The position numbers were made by a program, and so were the translations under genes. The notes under the pieces are model-generated. The model was not told the origin of the DNA. It saw only the letters and a program-made list of their open reading frames with translations, and searched no databases. Positions 1 to 8,194 of a stretch of 27,582 nt of DNA are shown here, in pieces (the first letter of the stretch is position 1; each line of letters opens with the position of its first letter). The stretch spans positions 1-27,582 of the forward strand of contig JAGFXQ010000003.1 in the NCBI GenBank assembly GCA_017861355.1, read 5' to 3'. The DNA comes from Bacillota bacterium. Its GTDB lineage: Bacteria > Bacillota > Clostridia > Lachnospirales > Lachnospiraceae.

Positions 1-739
1 TCCAGACATCCTCAATTGCCAGGAGACAATATTTATCCGCTTCTCCCTTTGGTGCATTCGTAATGTCATAGATTACCAGACGATGGCTTCCGATATTAAT
101 TTGTTCCTTTCCTTCAGCAAATTGATTTAGCTCACTGACTGCAGCGGCCAATTCCTTCAATTCCTCTAAGAAAGTATCCTTAAGCAAAATATTATCTGAA
201 TTGGATGGGGACAGATTCAATTCCAAAGCCACTTTATCCAAGCTTGCTTTCAGATCCTCCAGCTTCTTTCCAATCTTCTTTGTAGTATAAGTCTCGATCA
301 TGTTATTGAAAGCATGTGCGAACTGGTTCCAATCCAGATCACCGCATTCAAGACACTGTCTCAGCAGTACCTGCTCAATCAGATGCTTCTGAAGACTCGT
401 CAGCTTGGGTAGCTTGGTCTCAATCAGTAGTCTGGCTAAGCCGAATTTGATTTTACTCAAGAAAACAACATCCTGCTCACTGATGTCACTGGCATCTTGT
501 ATAATCAGAGGATTTAAGGGTTCTTTGGACAGATCAATTACCAAACCATCGTATTTCTCAGCCAAATCATTGAATTCACCCTTTTTATTAATTACAAATA
601 CAGTCCCCTCTGTATTCTCAAGCACATGTTCAATCTCATTCTTTAATGCGTAGGTTTTTCCGGTTCCGGCAGGTCCAAAGTAGAAACCGCTGCCCCCATT
701 TATCATATCTCTACGCTGTTGATAAATTTGTACTGCCAT
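1..739 (-). CDS. VirB4/TraE-like P-loop ATPase, partial (3' end off window)
   Basis: The frame is open from an ATG at 739 to the window edge (246 codons, no stop). A strong RBS (AAGGAGG, seven bases before the ATG) fixes the start. A Walker A motif, GPAGTGKT, lies at residues 22-29. It is followed by a VINKKGEF segment (about 52-59) that matches the 'DPEGEY' position of conjugative VirB4/TraE ATPases, and by a VIDLSKEPLNPL segment matching their 'INP' position. A helical stretch and a VIYDITNAP strand come later. Walker B would lie beyond the edge and is not seen. Family knowledge: VirB4 proteins power type IV secretion and conjugation at the inner membrane, but they normally carry a few hundred residues before Walker A. 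Here there are only about 20, so this is a core-only ATPase. It could also be another HerA/FtsK-superfamily ATPase. The divergent neighbour is lgt, and no other transfer gene is visible. Confidence 0.7.
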   Translation of the reverse strand, partial: MAVQIYQQRRDMINGGSGFYFGPAGTGKTYALKNEIEHVLENTEGTVFVINKKGEFNDLAEKYDGLVIDLSKEPLNPLIIQDASDISEQDVVFLSKIKFGLARLLIETKLPKLTSLQKHLIEQVLLRQCLECGDLDWNQFAHAFNNMIETYTTKKIGKKLEDLKASLDKVALELNLSPSNSDNILLKDTFLEELKELAAAVSELNQFAEGKEQINIGSHRLVIYDITNAPKGEADKYCLLAIEDVW

Positions 740-900
740 AACTTTTCCTCCTTATTATTTATCTTTCTGTCCTATCCTTCTAACAAAAATCCTTCTTCCT
801 AATGATATATCCTGGTAGGTATATTACAAATATAAGTATGCCAGATTTTTCCCCAGTTGTACAGTGTTGAAATATAAAAATAAGTACCTTTTATTGATTA

Positions 901-988
901 TTTTGAATTTATACAATATATTATTGTTTATTATCTGACATTTACTTCAGATTTTTTTGAATTTATATTTACTCATATACTATTGTTT
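901..988. repeat. Imperfect direct repeat in AT-rich leader
   Basis: The 13-mer TTTTGAATTTATA occurs at 901-913 and again at 955-967. Each copy is followed by TATTGTTT (922-929 and 981-988), with a five-base length difference between copies. This could be a pair of protein-binding boxes upstream of lgt. In DNA this AT-rich it may also be chance. Confidence 0.35.
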
Positions 989-1022
989 GGCGCAATTTTA
1001 ATAAATAATTTCTATTCAGATA

Positions 1023-1051
1023 TTTTCTTTTCACCAGAAATTATGTATACT
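1023..1051 (+). promoter_or_regulatory. Candidate promoter of lgt
   Basis: A -10 like box TATACT lies at 1046-1051 and a weak -35 like box TTTTCT at 1023-1028, with a 17-bp spacer. The gene starts at 1103 with an AAAGGA RBS eight bases before the ATG. The -35 match is poor, so confidence is low. Confidence 0.35.
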
Positions 1052-1102
1052 TGTTAGGAACATGTTTCATTACTTACATATGTACCGAAAGGACCTAAGA
1101 AA

Positions 1103-1918
1103 ATGAAAAACGAATTATTGACAATTGGACCTGTAACGGTCTACGGTTATGGTCTGATGATTGCAATCGGAGCTTTATCCGCTTATATCACCTCGGAATA
1201 CCGTGCTAAGAAGCGTGGTATGCAATACGAATTAATATTCAACCTTTTTATCTGGGCTCTGGTTGGGGGTATGCTTGGAGCGAAACTCCTATATTACATC
1301 ACTCAGATCAAAGAGATCATCGCTGATCCTTCCCTGCTGTTGGATGTTTCCCACGGCTTTGTTGTATACGGCGGTATCCTCGGTGGAATTTTATCCGGGT
1401 ATCTCTTTATCAGAAAGCACAAATTGAATTTCCTGCAATATTTTGATCTGGTTATGCCATCGATCGCTCTGGCTCAGGGGTTCGGCAGACTCGGTTGTCT
1501 ACTGGCCGGCTGCTGTTATGGCAATGAGACTACAAGTTCTTTCCATATCATATTCCATCAATCGGACTTCGCACCGAATAATGTTCCTTTGATTCCTACT
1601 CAGCCTATCTCCAGTGCTTTAGATTTCTTGAATTTCTTCGCACTTCTCCTAATCGCGAGAAAAGCAAAAGCTCAGGGACAGGTAGCCGGTTTTTATCTGG
1701 TATTTTATAGTGCAGGCCGTTTCATCCTGGAATTCTTCCGTGGAGATCTGGAGCGTGGTGCGATTGGCGTATTATCCACCTCACAGTTTATCGCAATCTT
1801 CCTCTTCATCATCGGTCTCGCGATTGTGATCCTCTGTGGTAAATATGCCGGAAGAACCACAGTACCTGCTGTAGCAGAAGAAACTGTTGATAATAGTGAT
1901 TCTGAAGATCAAGAATAA
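1103..1918 (+). CDS. lgt: Prolipoprotein diacylglyceryl transferase family protein (Lgt variant)
   Basis: This is a 271-aa polytopic membrane protein with the Lgt architecture. It has an N-terminal PVTVYGYGLMIAIG segment, an HGFVVYGGILGG segment (84-95), the signature region GRLGCLLAGCCYG (128-140), PTQPISS (165-171) and an SAGRFILEFFRGD helix (203-215). Lgt moves diacylglycerol from phosphatidylglycerol to the lipobox cysteine of prolipoproteins in the membrane. Set against the E. coli signature GRIGNFINGELWG, the Arg and the final Gly are kept, but the Asn, second Asn and Glu positions read Cys, Ala and Cys. The His of the FHG motif is Tyr. This Cys-rich subtype is, from my knowledge, seen in several anaerobes beside a canonical Lgt, so activity is not certain. 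The acidic tail after residue 255 (EETVDNSDSEDQE) is cytoplasmic-like. The RBS is AAAGGA. The gene ends in front of a large terminator hairpin. Confidence 0.85.
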   Translation: MKNELLTIGPVTVYGYGLMIAIGALSAYITSEYRAKKRGMQYELIFNLFIWALVGGMLGAKLLYYITQIKEIIADPSLLLDVSHGFVVYGGILGGILSGYLFIRKHKLNFLQYFDLVMPSIALAQGFGRLGCLLAGCCYGNETTSSFHIIFHQSDFAPNNVPLIPTQPISSALDFLNFFALLLIARKAKAQGQVAGFYLVFYSAGRFILEFFRGDLERGAIGVLSTSQFIAIFLFIIGLAIVILCGKYAGRTTVPAVAEETVDNSDSEDQE

Positions 1919-1924
1919 TTAAAT

Positions 1925-1998
1925 AAGGCTTTCATACAGAGGATTGACCTCTTCCTACCTTCTTAAGTAGGAAGAGGTCAATCCTCTGTGATAGCCTT
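1925..1998. terminator. Long bidirectional terminator hairpin
   Basis: A perfect 22-bp inverted repeat has arms 1937-1958 and 1967-1988 around an eight-base loop. It is extended after small internal mismatches by AAGGCT (1925-1930) pairing with AGCCTT (1993-1998). It lies between the convergent lgt and GH95 genes and can end transcription from both sides. T-runs on either flank are short. Confidence 0.8.
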
Positions 1999-2012
1999 TA
2001 TTAATGTATTAA

Positions 2013-4373
2013 TTAATTATTCAGGATGGAAAGCCCAGCATCCAAGAATATGTTACTCCCTGCATGTAAGGCAATGTCAATATTATTATCCTTATATTTC
2101 ACTTTCATTCTTCCATCCACTCTTGGCATAAGGCAAGCCTTCTGCAAGAGTCCCTCCTGCCACCAGAGGTCCACTTCTATATTCCCTCTAGCCATCAGAC
2201 CGGTTATAGATCCACACTGCCATTCCTTTGGAAGTGCCGGAAGCAGCGACAGAAAGCCTTCATGGGATTGCAGAAGCATCTCAGCTATTCCGGCGCAGAC
2301 GCCGAAGTTGCCATCAATCTGAAACGGTGGATGGGCATCAAACAGATTATCATAGGTCCCGCCCCGATTATCATAGGTAATCTCATCACCGTTGACAGGC
2401 TGCAGTTGTCTCTTAATCATCTTCAGCGCATGATCGCCGTCACGCAAGCGTGCCCATTGATTTACCTTCCAACCCAGACTCCAGCCGGTCCCTCCATCCC
2501 CTCGGTTCATCAGTGTCACCCTACAGGCTTCCATCAACTCGGGTGTACTGTCATAGGTAAATTCTCTGGCCGGATGAAGTCCATAAAGTAAGGATACGTG
2601 GCGGTGTTCCGGGTCAAGCTCCTCGTATTCCTTCTCCCATTCCAATAATTGACCCCTGCTGCCAATTCCGACAGGAAGCATCTGAGCAAGAGCTTCTGTA
2701 AGTTCTTTCTTCAGCTCATTCTCATCTCCGATTAGATCCATTGCTATAATACTGTTCGTAAAGAGATCCCTCAGAATGCTCATCGTCATAGTCGTGGTCG
2801 CAGAGAGACCGCAGCTCTCTCCATGAATCAGATATTCATTCTCCGGAGAGGTTGACGGACACACCCAGAGATAACCCTGATCATTTTCTGACAGGAGATC
2901 CAAACCAAACAAGCAGGCCTCCTTAAGAATGGGTAAAGCCTCATTACTTAGATATTCCTTATCCTGTGTAAATTCATATTGCTCAAAGATATGCCTGCAT
3001 AGCCAGGCGGCTCCCATCGGCCAGAAGCCCCATTTTGCAGCCCCTCTGGTTCCTTTTGGACCGATCGGTGTGGTGATTCTCCATAAGTCAATATTATGAT
3101 GAGCCACAAACCCCCTCGCCCTATAATAGCTCTTGGCCGTCCTCTGCCCGCTGATACTTATTTCTTTAACCAACTGAAATAATGGCGTATTCAATTCTGC
3201 AAGATTGCAGGTAAAAGCAGGCCAGTAATTCATCTGTGTATTGATATTTACTGTGTAATTTGAGCTCCAGGGTGCGCGCAACTGATCATTCCAGATGCCC
3301 TGTAGATTGGCCGGCTGTGTCCCCGGTCGGGAACTGGAGATTAACAGGTATCTTCCATATTGAAACAGCAGCGGATATAATCCCTTCTCACTCCTATTCT
3401 CTGCGAATTCCTTAAGCCTTTGATCCGTAGGCGTATCAGAATTGCTCTCCTCTCCAAGCAAAAAGTCAACTCTGCTATAAAACCTTTGATAATCTCTAAT
3501 ATGCCTATCTTTAAGCTCAGCATAGGTTCTTGACATCAGCTTCCTCATCGCCTCTTCACAAGGAAGCACAGTCTCTCTTCCCTCCAGATAGGGATGGATG
3601 TCAAAGCTGCGGAAGCTTGTCTTCACGGTAAAATACAGTATCACCTCGGAGGCATTCGATAGCTTAAGACTATCCTCCGTCCTCGTAAGGCTTCCATCCA
3701 TATGCTTTAGGCTAACGATACTATAGAACTGTACGCCTCGTTCTTCATCCTTGTCACTATACTTAATCGGATCATCATTGTCCACGTATATCGGCACTAC
3801 CTGCCCCGGGCATTCTCCTTGAAGAATCAGTGAGTCCTCACTGACTGTCACCTTACTTTTTAATTCGCATTTTATTCTCAGCGAAAGATTAATCTGGCTT
3901 TCCTTCGAAGCAGTGATCCGTAATACAAGGCCATCATCCGGCTCGGATACAAAAGCCTCTCGTAGGTACTCCACACCATTAGTTGCATAGGTGGTAGTGT
4001 AGATTGCCTGTGTGATATCCAACTCTCTTACATAGTTTTCGATCGCGTGGGGATGATCTATATTTAATTCAATATCACCAAGAGGCATATACGACTGTCC
4101 CCAGGACCCAAGCACCTTATCCTCAATTAATTTCTGGGCTTTCATAGGATCACCGGACAAGCAGAGATGTCTTGCCTCTTCGATATATTCTTCTGCGTTT
4201 ACTTCTACCGTATCTCTTGGATAACCGGACCAAAGCGTATCCTCATTCAGACAGATGCGCTCCTTTGTTGTACCTCCATATAACATCGCCCCAATCCTGC
4301 CATTCCCAAGTGGCAGTGCCTGGGTCCAGTTTGTAGCCGGTTGCTTATACCACAATATATAATCCTTTGCCAT
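2013..4373 (-). CDS. GH95 alpha-L-fucosidase (or alpha-L-galactosidase)
   Basis: This is a 786-aa cytoplasmic glycoside hydrolase of family 95, which inverts alpha-1,2-linked L-fucose (some members act on L-galactose). The N-terminal beta-domain opens with LWYKQPATNWTQALPLGNG and the LNEDTLWSGYPRD motif. The (alpha/alpha)6 catalytic region follows. By correspondence with Bifidobacterium AfcA, the catalytic Asn pair is in NIN (376 and 378), the Glu in PSTSPEN (511) and the base Asp in the FQIDGNFG segment (687). No signal peptide is visible. The frame opens earlier, at 4412, but the best RBS (AGGTGGAG, 4384-4391) sits about ten bases before the ATG at 4373, so I use that start. An ATG at 4382 lies too close to the RBS. 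The gene follows the PHP gene and ends at the bidirectional hairpin. Confidence 0.9.
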   Translation of the reverse strand: MAKDYILWYKQPATNWTQALPLGNGRIGAMLYGGTTKERICLNEDTLWSGYPRDTVEVNAEEYIEEARHLCLSGDPMKAQKLIEDKVLGSWGQSYMPLGDIELNIDHPHAIENYVRELDITQAIYTTTYATNGVEYLREAFVSEPDDGLVLRITASKESQINLSLRIKCELKSKVTVSEDSLILQGECPGQVVPIYVDNDDPIKYSDKDEERGVQFYSIVSLKHMDGSLTRTEDSLKLSNASEVILYFTVKTSFRSFDIHPYLEGRETVLPCEEAMRKLMSRTYAELKDRHIRDYQRFYSRVDFLLGEESNSDTPTDQRLKEFAENRSEKGLYPLLFQYGRYLLISSSRPGTQPANLQGIWNDQLRAPWSSNYTVNINTQMNYWPAFTCNLAELNTPLFQLVKEISISGQRTAKSYYRARGFVAHHNIDLWRITTPIGPKGTRGAAKWGFWPMGAAWLCRHIFEQYEFTQDKEYLSNEALPILKEACLFGLDLLSENDQGYLWVCPSTSPENEYLIHGESCGLSATTTMTMSILRDLFTNSIIAMDLIGDENELKKELTEALAQMLPVGIGSRGQLLEWEKEYEELDPEHRHVSLLYGLHPAREFTYDSTPELMEACRVTLMNRGDGGTGWSLGWKVNQWARLRDGDHALKMIKRQLQPVNGDEITYDNRGGTYDNLFDAHPPFQIDGNFGVCAGIAEMLLQSHEGFLSLLPALPKEWQCGSITGLMARGNIEVDLWWQEGLLQKACLMPRVDGRMKVKYKDNNIDIALHAGSNIFLDAGLSILNN

Positions 4374-4443
4374 AGTTTTCATTCTCCACCTTACCTCATT
4401 ACTGAAATTCATTATCCTATCATGACATCTCTAAATCGTTAAG

Positions 4444-5112
4444 CTATGTATGCAAAAGCTTGCATGCGGACTTGTCTCTTAGGCCATTCAAGAAGTCTTC
4501 CATCGTATTGATGTCTTGTTCGAATAGCATCCCTCCCCTTGCCAAGTCCTCCGGCTCATGGAAATCCGAGCCCGAGCTCATCATGAGGGAATGCTTCTTC
4601 GCATAAGTCAACGCTAATTCGTTTCCCGAGTCATGCCGACAGTTGCCGTTATATATCTCCACACCATGAATATCCTCCGGTGATGCTACAATCATATTCT
4701 TTCGGAAGGGATGAGCCTGAATGATTATGATATTCTCGTTCTCTGCGAACTTCTTAAACTCTTTTAAACCTAAGGTATATAATTCCCTATGTTCCATAAG
4801 AAACGGCTCCGTAATCCCATAGACCAGATAGTCATTCGAATTCTCCGTAAAACGGATCTCCATGCCCATGAAAACCTTTAATCCCTGCTTACTTCCTTCC
4901 TCACTTGCTTGGTAATAGCCTCTGAGATATTGATCAATCTTCCTCTCCCATATCCGTTCCACAGAAGTCTCAAAATAGAATTTATAGTAATGATCCGTAA
5001 TAATGATCCCCTGATAACCAGACTCCTTATATAACCGAACAGCCTCTCTCGCCATAGTTTTAGCGCACGCACTGGTTTCAGCTGTATGAACATGTGTGTC
5101 AATTTTAAACAT
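4444..5112 (-). CDS. PHP-domain metal-dependent phosphoesterase
   Basis: This is a 222-aa protein of the PHP (polymerase and histidinol phosphatase) superfamily. The metal-binding motifs appear in the expected order: DTHVHT (His7, His9), ITDHYY (Asp40, His41), GMEIRF (Glu85), QAHPFR (His134) and SGSDFHE (Asp183, His185). Family members hydrolyse phosphoesters with a trinuclear metal site. The natural substrate cannot be read from the sequence. I start at the ATG at 5112 because AGAGGAG lies seven bases upstream (5120-5126); an ATG eight codons earlier has no RBS. It probably forms a two-gene operon with the GH95 gene, whose RBS-selected start lies 70 bases downstream of its stop. The two share the promoter at 5144-5173. 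Its place beside a fucosidase suggests a phosphorylated sugar or a regulatory role (inference). Confidence 0.85.
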   Translation of the reverse strand: MFKIDTHVHTAETSACAKTMAREAVRLYKESGYQGIIITDHYYKFYFETSVERIWERKIDQYLRGYYQASEEGSKQGLKVFMGMEIRFTENSNDYLVYGITEPFLMEHRELYTLGLKEFKKFAENENIIIIQAHPFRKNMIVASPEDIHGVEIYNGNCRHDSGNELALTYAKKHSLMMSSGSDFHEPEDLARGGMLFEQDINTMEDFLNGLRDKSACKLLHT

Positions 5113-5143
5113 CACGAAGCTCCTCTCTTTTTCCATTGTATAT

Positions 5144-5173
5144 ATAATACTACATCATCGATTCATTTGTCAC
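5144..5173 (-). promoter_or_regulatory. Promoter for the PHP-GH95 operon
   Basis: Read on the minus strand, GTGACA (5173-5168) and TATTAT (5149-5144) are each five of six matches to the sigma-A -35 and -10 boxes, with an 18-bp spacer. They lie between the upstream terminator (5199-5239) and the PHP start at 5112, which is where a new transcription unit must begin. Confidence 0.6.
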
Positions 5174-5198
5174 AAGACTTCTTCCTAAGTTCGTACTG

Positions 5199-5239
5199 AA
5201 AAGGGGACTTTGCATATGTTGCCAGACTGCAAGCCCCCT
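5199..5239 (-). terminator. Rho-independent terminator after the chemoreceptor gene
   Basis: On the minus strand AGGGGGCTTGCA (5239-5228) pairs with TGCAAAGTCCCCT (5214-5202), with one G-U pair and one bulged base. TTTT follows. It lies 16 bases after the stop of the chemoreceptor and separates that operon from the PHP-GH95 unit. Confidence 0.75.
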
Positions 5240-5255
5240 CATTCTTTATTACTGT

Positions 5256-7379
5256 TTATTCCACTTTGAATACGCTGACCGATTCCTCCAGTACAATCGC
5301 ATCATTACTCAACTGCTGTACGACATCATTCAATTTATGAACCTCTTCCAGCTGTTTGTCAGCAGTGACGCTAAGCTGTTCGGCAGCAGCTGCCGTCTCT
5401 TCTGCTGTAGCTGAGATGCTTTCGATTGCCCTTAAGGTATCATCCTTCGCTTGTTCAATTCCTTCAACTCCATAAGCAATTTGGTTCAAATTGTTGGTTA
5501 ATTTCTCAACATGCTTATTGATATCGGTGAAGGCATCAACGGTTTTCACTAAAGCTTCTTCCTGTGATAATACGATACTTTCCGCATATCTTGCAGAATT
5601 TACAGTCTTTTTCGTCTGTTGCTCAATGTTCAGGATGATTTTACCAATCTCACTGGAAGCCTTCAGAGATTGGTCCGCCAGCTTACGGATCTCTTCTGCT
5701 ACCACCGAGAAGCCTCTGCCATACTGACCCGCTCTAGCCGCTTCTATGGAGGCATTCAAAGAAAGTAGATTCGTCTGTGACGCTATTTCATTAATGGTAC
5801 CGATAATTCCTGCAATCGCCGTTGATTCCTTCGCGAGACTTTCTATATCGATAATTACGGTTCTGGTTACCTCCGTGGTGTCCTTTGCTTTATGACTGAG
5901 ATTTTCTACAATATCCATCCCATCGCCGACAATCATCTTCGTATTGCTTGCGATCTGCTCGATATTATGAGTGCTGCCATATAACTCATTGATCTTCTCC
6001 GCGAGATCGGCCATCTGATGAAGGCAGCTTTCCGCATCGACTGCCTGCTGCGATACTCCCTGTTCGATATCACTCACCGCATCCGATATATTCTTCGTTG
6101 CATTTACCAGAATGATTGAGCTATCGGACACAACAAGTGCAGACTGAGATACCGTCTTACTGGTACCTGCCATCTTTCTGATCAACTTCAGCATGCTGTC
6201 AATTACGTCATTGATACTCTTACCAAGGATCCGGAATTCATCCTTTCGTTTGATCTTCGTATAACAGGTTAGATCGCCTGCTTCCGTCTTATGTAATACA
6301 TCGTTGATCTTACGAATAGTATCACTAAAACCGTATGCCATGTAGGTACCTAAGGAGATTGCGATAATGCTCGCAAGTAATACTACAATCAAAGTGATGT
6401 TCTTCACTCCGTTTGCCTGCTTCACAATTACTGCTTTCGGAATAATTGCACATAGAAGACTCTTGCTGGAATCCAGCTTGGAATACAGGAATAAATACTC
6501 CTTCCCTGAGACCTTAATATATTCATGTCCCTCGGTAATCGAAGCATCTTCCAACGCTTTCGAATAATATCCCTGCTCTGAGAATTTATATCCCTCCGGT
6601 AACACTCCGTTGACTATTTCTCTGCCGTCTCCACTGATAAATGCGGTAACACTTCCCTCCGGAAAGCCACTTTCCGTCAGGGTATTATACACATAATCAT
6701 AGGATACGTCCAGTACGATACACCCGATCGGCTTCTTGCCGGCGTTATACAGATATCTTAAAAAGCTGATGGCATAAGCATTCTTTGTTGACACTGCTTG
6801 TTCGTCAAGATATGGATGAGTTCCGATCCAATTCGACTCCTGTTTGCTTTGTACAAATTCGGCCCCTTCACCACCTGCTATAAAGTTATCATATACTAAA
6901 CGAGTACTGTTGGTGCCGTTTCCCGAGATGCCGTTACCATAATTAGACAATAAGTAAATATTTGAAATATACTCTTCCGATAAAATATTTGTTGTGACAG
7001 AAGATTGGACCTCTCGGTAACGGCTCATTTCCTCCATCTGGTTTTTCTTAAACATACCGGAATAATAATCTTTCAGTACCTCATTGGAATTAAGTATCTC
7101 CGCTTTCGAAGCTACAATATCAAAGCCAAAGTTCAGATATTTTGCGATATTTGACATGTTCGACATCGTTGAGCTTTCATAGCTTTCAATTAGCCCTTTC
7201 GAGGACTTTGAATAAGAAAGAATACCAAGAATTATGATCAGAATCACCGGTACTAAGAATGCCATGATTAATTTAGCCCTGATACTATTTATGCGTTGTA
7301 ATAGTTTCCTTGTAACCTGCTTCTTCTCTTTTTCTTCCAATTTACTTATGCGCTTAATAATCTTCTTCCCCAATATCAT
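5256..7379 (-). CDS. Methyl-accepting chemotaxis protein (Cache-type sensor)
   Basis: This is a 707-aa transmembrane chemoreceptor. A basic N-terminus leads to TM1 (about 37-55). An extracytoplasmic sensor of about 270 residues follows, laid out like a double-Cache domain; its GKKPIGCIVLDVSYDYV strand resembles the membrane-proximal Cache fold. TM2 (about 326-349) is followed by a HAMP domain, then the long signalling coiled coil. The hairpin tip has the diagnostic EIASQTNLLSLNASIEAARAG followed by GRGFSVVAEEIRKLADQS. The ligand is unknown, but the position after GH36 and MgtC suggests sensing a glycan-derived molecule (inference). The start is uncertain: the ATG at 7379 has no RBS, while a good AAAGGAG lies about 45 bases upstream. 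An in-frame ATT stands six bases after that RBS, and no in-frame ATG, GTG or TTG lies between it and the 7379 ATG. The coding end is followed by a clear terminator. Confidence 0.9.
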   Translation of the reverse strand: MILGKKIIKRISKLEEKEKKQVTRKLLQRINSIRAKLIMAFLVPVILIIILGILSYSKSSKGLIESYESSTMSNMSNIAKYLNFGFDIVASKAEILNSNEVLKDYYSGMFKKNQMEEMSRYREVQSSVTTNILSEEYISNIYLLSNYGNGISGNGTNSTRLVYDNFIAGGEGAEFVQSKQESNWIGTHPYLDEQAVSTKNAYAISFLRYLYNAGKKPIGCIVLDVSYDYVYNTLTESGFPEGSVTAFISGDGREIVNGVLPEGYKFSEQGYYSKALEDASITEGHEYIKVSGKEYLFLYSKLDSSKSLLCAIIPKAVIVKQANGVKNITLIVVLLASIIAISLGTYMAYGFSDTIRKINDVLHKTEAGDLTCYTKIKRKDEFRILGKSINDVIDSMLKLIRKMAGTSKTVSQSALVVSDSSIILVNATKNISDAVSDIEQGVSQQAVDAESCLHQMADLAEKINELYGSTHNIEQIASNTKMIVGDGMDIVENLSHKAKDTTEVTRTVIIDIESLAKESTAIAGIIGTINEIASQTNLLSLNASIEAARAGQYGRGFSVVAEEIRKLADQSLKASSEIGKIILNIEQQTKKTVNSARYAESIVLSQEEALVKTVDAFTDINKHVEKLTNNLNQIAYGVEGIEQAKDDTLRAIESISATAEETAAAAEQLSVTADKQLEEVHKLNDVVQQLSNDAIVLEESVSVFKVE

Positions 7380-7466
7380 TTGTGTACACGCGTATTCAAG
7401 ATCCTGTAGATGAATACACTACTCCTTTCGCCTTCTATCATCCCAATCTGCATTTCTCTCTCTAGG

Positions 7467-8174
7467 TTACGATACCTCCTCCAAATAGTTGATCCCCCCC
7501 GCACAATTCAATGTTCCAATAATCGTTGTATGGGGTTGTTTCTTCGGCAGCTTAATTGTCATAAGTGCTGCCGTTCCCGCTTCATTCAGAGCATTCGATC
7601 TTGATATCTCCATATCACTTACCTTGATGTCCCGCTCTTTTAAGAATTCCATAAATTGTCCAATATAGGACAGTTTCTCGAATTCAATATAAAGATTCAT
7701 TACCTTTGTATCCGCCATGACTCTCTCATCCAGATTATGTAATGCAGCCATTGCAACAAATATCATGGCACACCCGATAATCGCACCGCTATAGTATCCA
7801 ATTCCTATTGCCAATCCGATACAAGCGGATGCCCATAAACCGGCAGCCGTCGTTAATCCTCTGACACGATTGTGTCCGGTTACGATAATTGTTCCAGCAC
7901 CCAGAAAACCAATTCCACTAATTACCTGAGCACCCATTCTCGCCACATCACTCGTACCATATGTGTCTGAGATATACTCATTCGTCATCATGACCAGTGC
8001 TGCTCCCAGACATACCAGCATATAAGTTCGAAAGCCTGCCGGTCTCCTTTTTCTACCCCTCTCTATCCCTAATGCTCCTCCACAGATCAGTGCCAACACA
8101 AGCCTCAGTAGTGTTGTTCCAAAATCCATGGCTGCTAATTCCTCGAGTACCAATCTACCATCAATCATAACCAC
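7467..8174 (-). CDS. MgtC/SapB family membrane protein
   Basis: This is a 235-aa protein with an N-terminal MgtC-type membrane domain (about residues 15-145) rich in Gly and hydrophobic helices, with the characteristic GGALGIERGRKRRPAGFRTY and GAGTIIV segments. The cytoplasmic C-terminal domain (about 155-235) looks ACT-like. Family members are tied to magnesium and phosphate homeostasis and to control of ATP synthase or P-type ATPases; many housekeeping homologues have no known role. I use a GTG start at 8174, with AGAAGGG seven bases upstream. It begins 20 bases after the GH36 stop, so it is probably translated from the same message. A magnesium-type protein inside a glycosidase operon is unexpected. 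The 87-bp gap to the chemoreceptor shows no terminator. Confidence 0.85.
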   Translation of the reverse strand: MVMIDGRLVLEELAAMDFGTTLLRLVLALICGGALGIERGRKRRPAGFRTYMLVCLGAALVMMTNEYISDTYGTSDVARMGAQVISGIGFLGAGTIIVTGHNRVRGLTTAAGLWASACIGLAIGIGYYSGAIIGCAMIFVAMAALHNLDERVMADTKVMNLYIEFEKLSYIGQFMEFLKERDIKVSDMEISRSNALNEAGTAALMTIKLPKKQPHTTIIGTLNCAGGINYLEEVS

Positions 8175-8194
8175 TCATCGACCCTTCTCTGATC

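Larger units (their letters stand above)
740..1102. other. AT-rich divergent intergenic region
   Basis: This 363-bp stretch separates the ATPase gene (leftward) from the Lgt gene (rightward) and must hold promoters for both. I see no coding frame with an RBS. It contains long T/A-rich tracts and an imperfect tandem repeat at 901-988. The only promoter-like pair I would name is the one at 1023-1051 for lgt. No convincing promoter for the leftward gene was found. Confidence 0.6.

Noticed and set aside
405..653. 82-codon plus-strand frame
   Set aside because: It lies antisense within the ATPase gene, which has Walker A and a strong RBS; the frame has no RBS or recognisable domain.
901..988. Possible CRISPR-like or iteron array
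   Set aside because: Only two imperfect copies in very AT-rich DNA, with no spacers of regular length and no cas or replication gene nearby.
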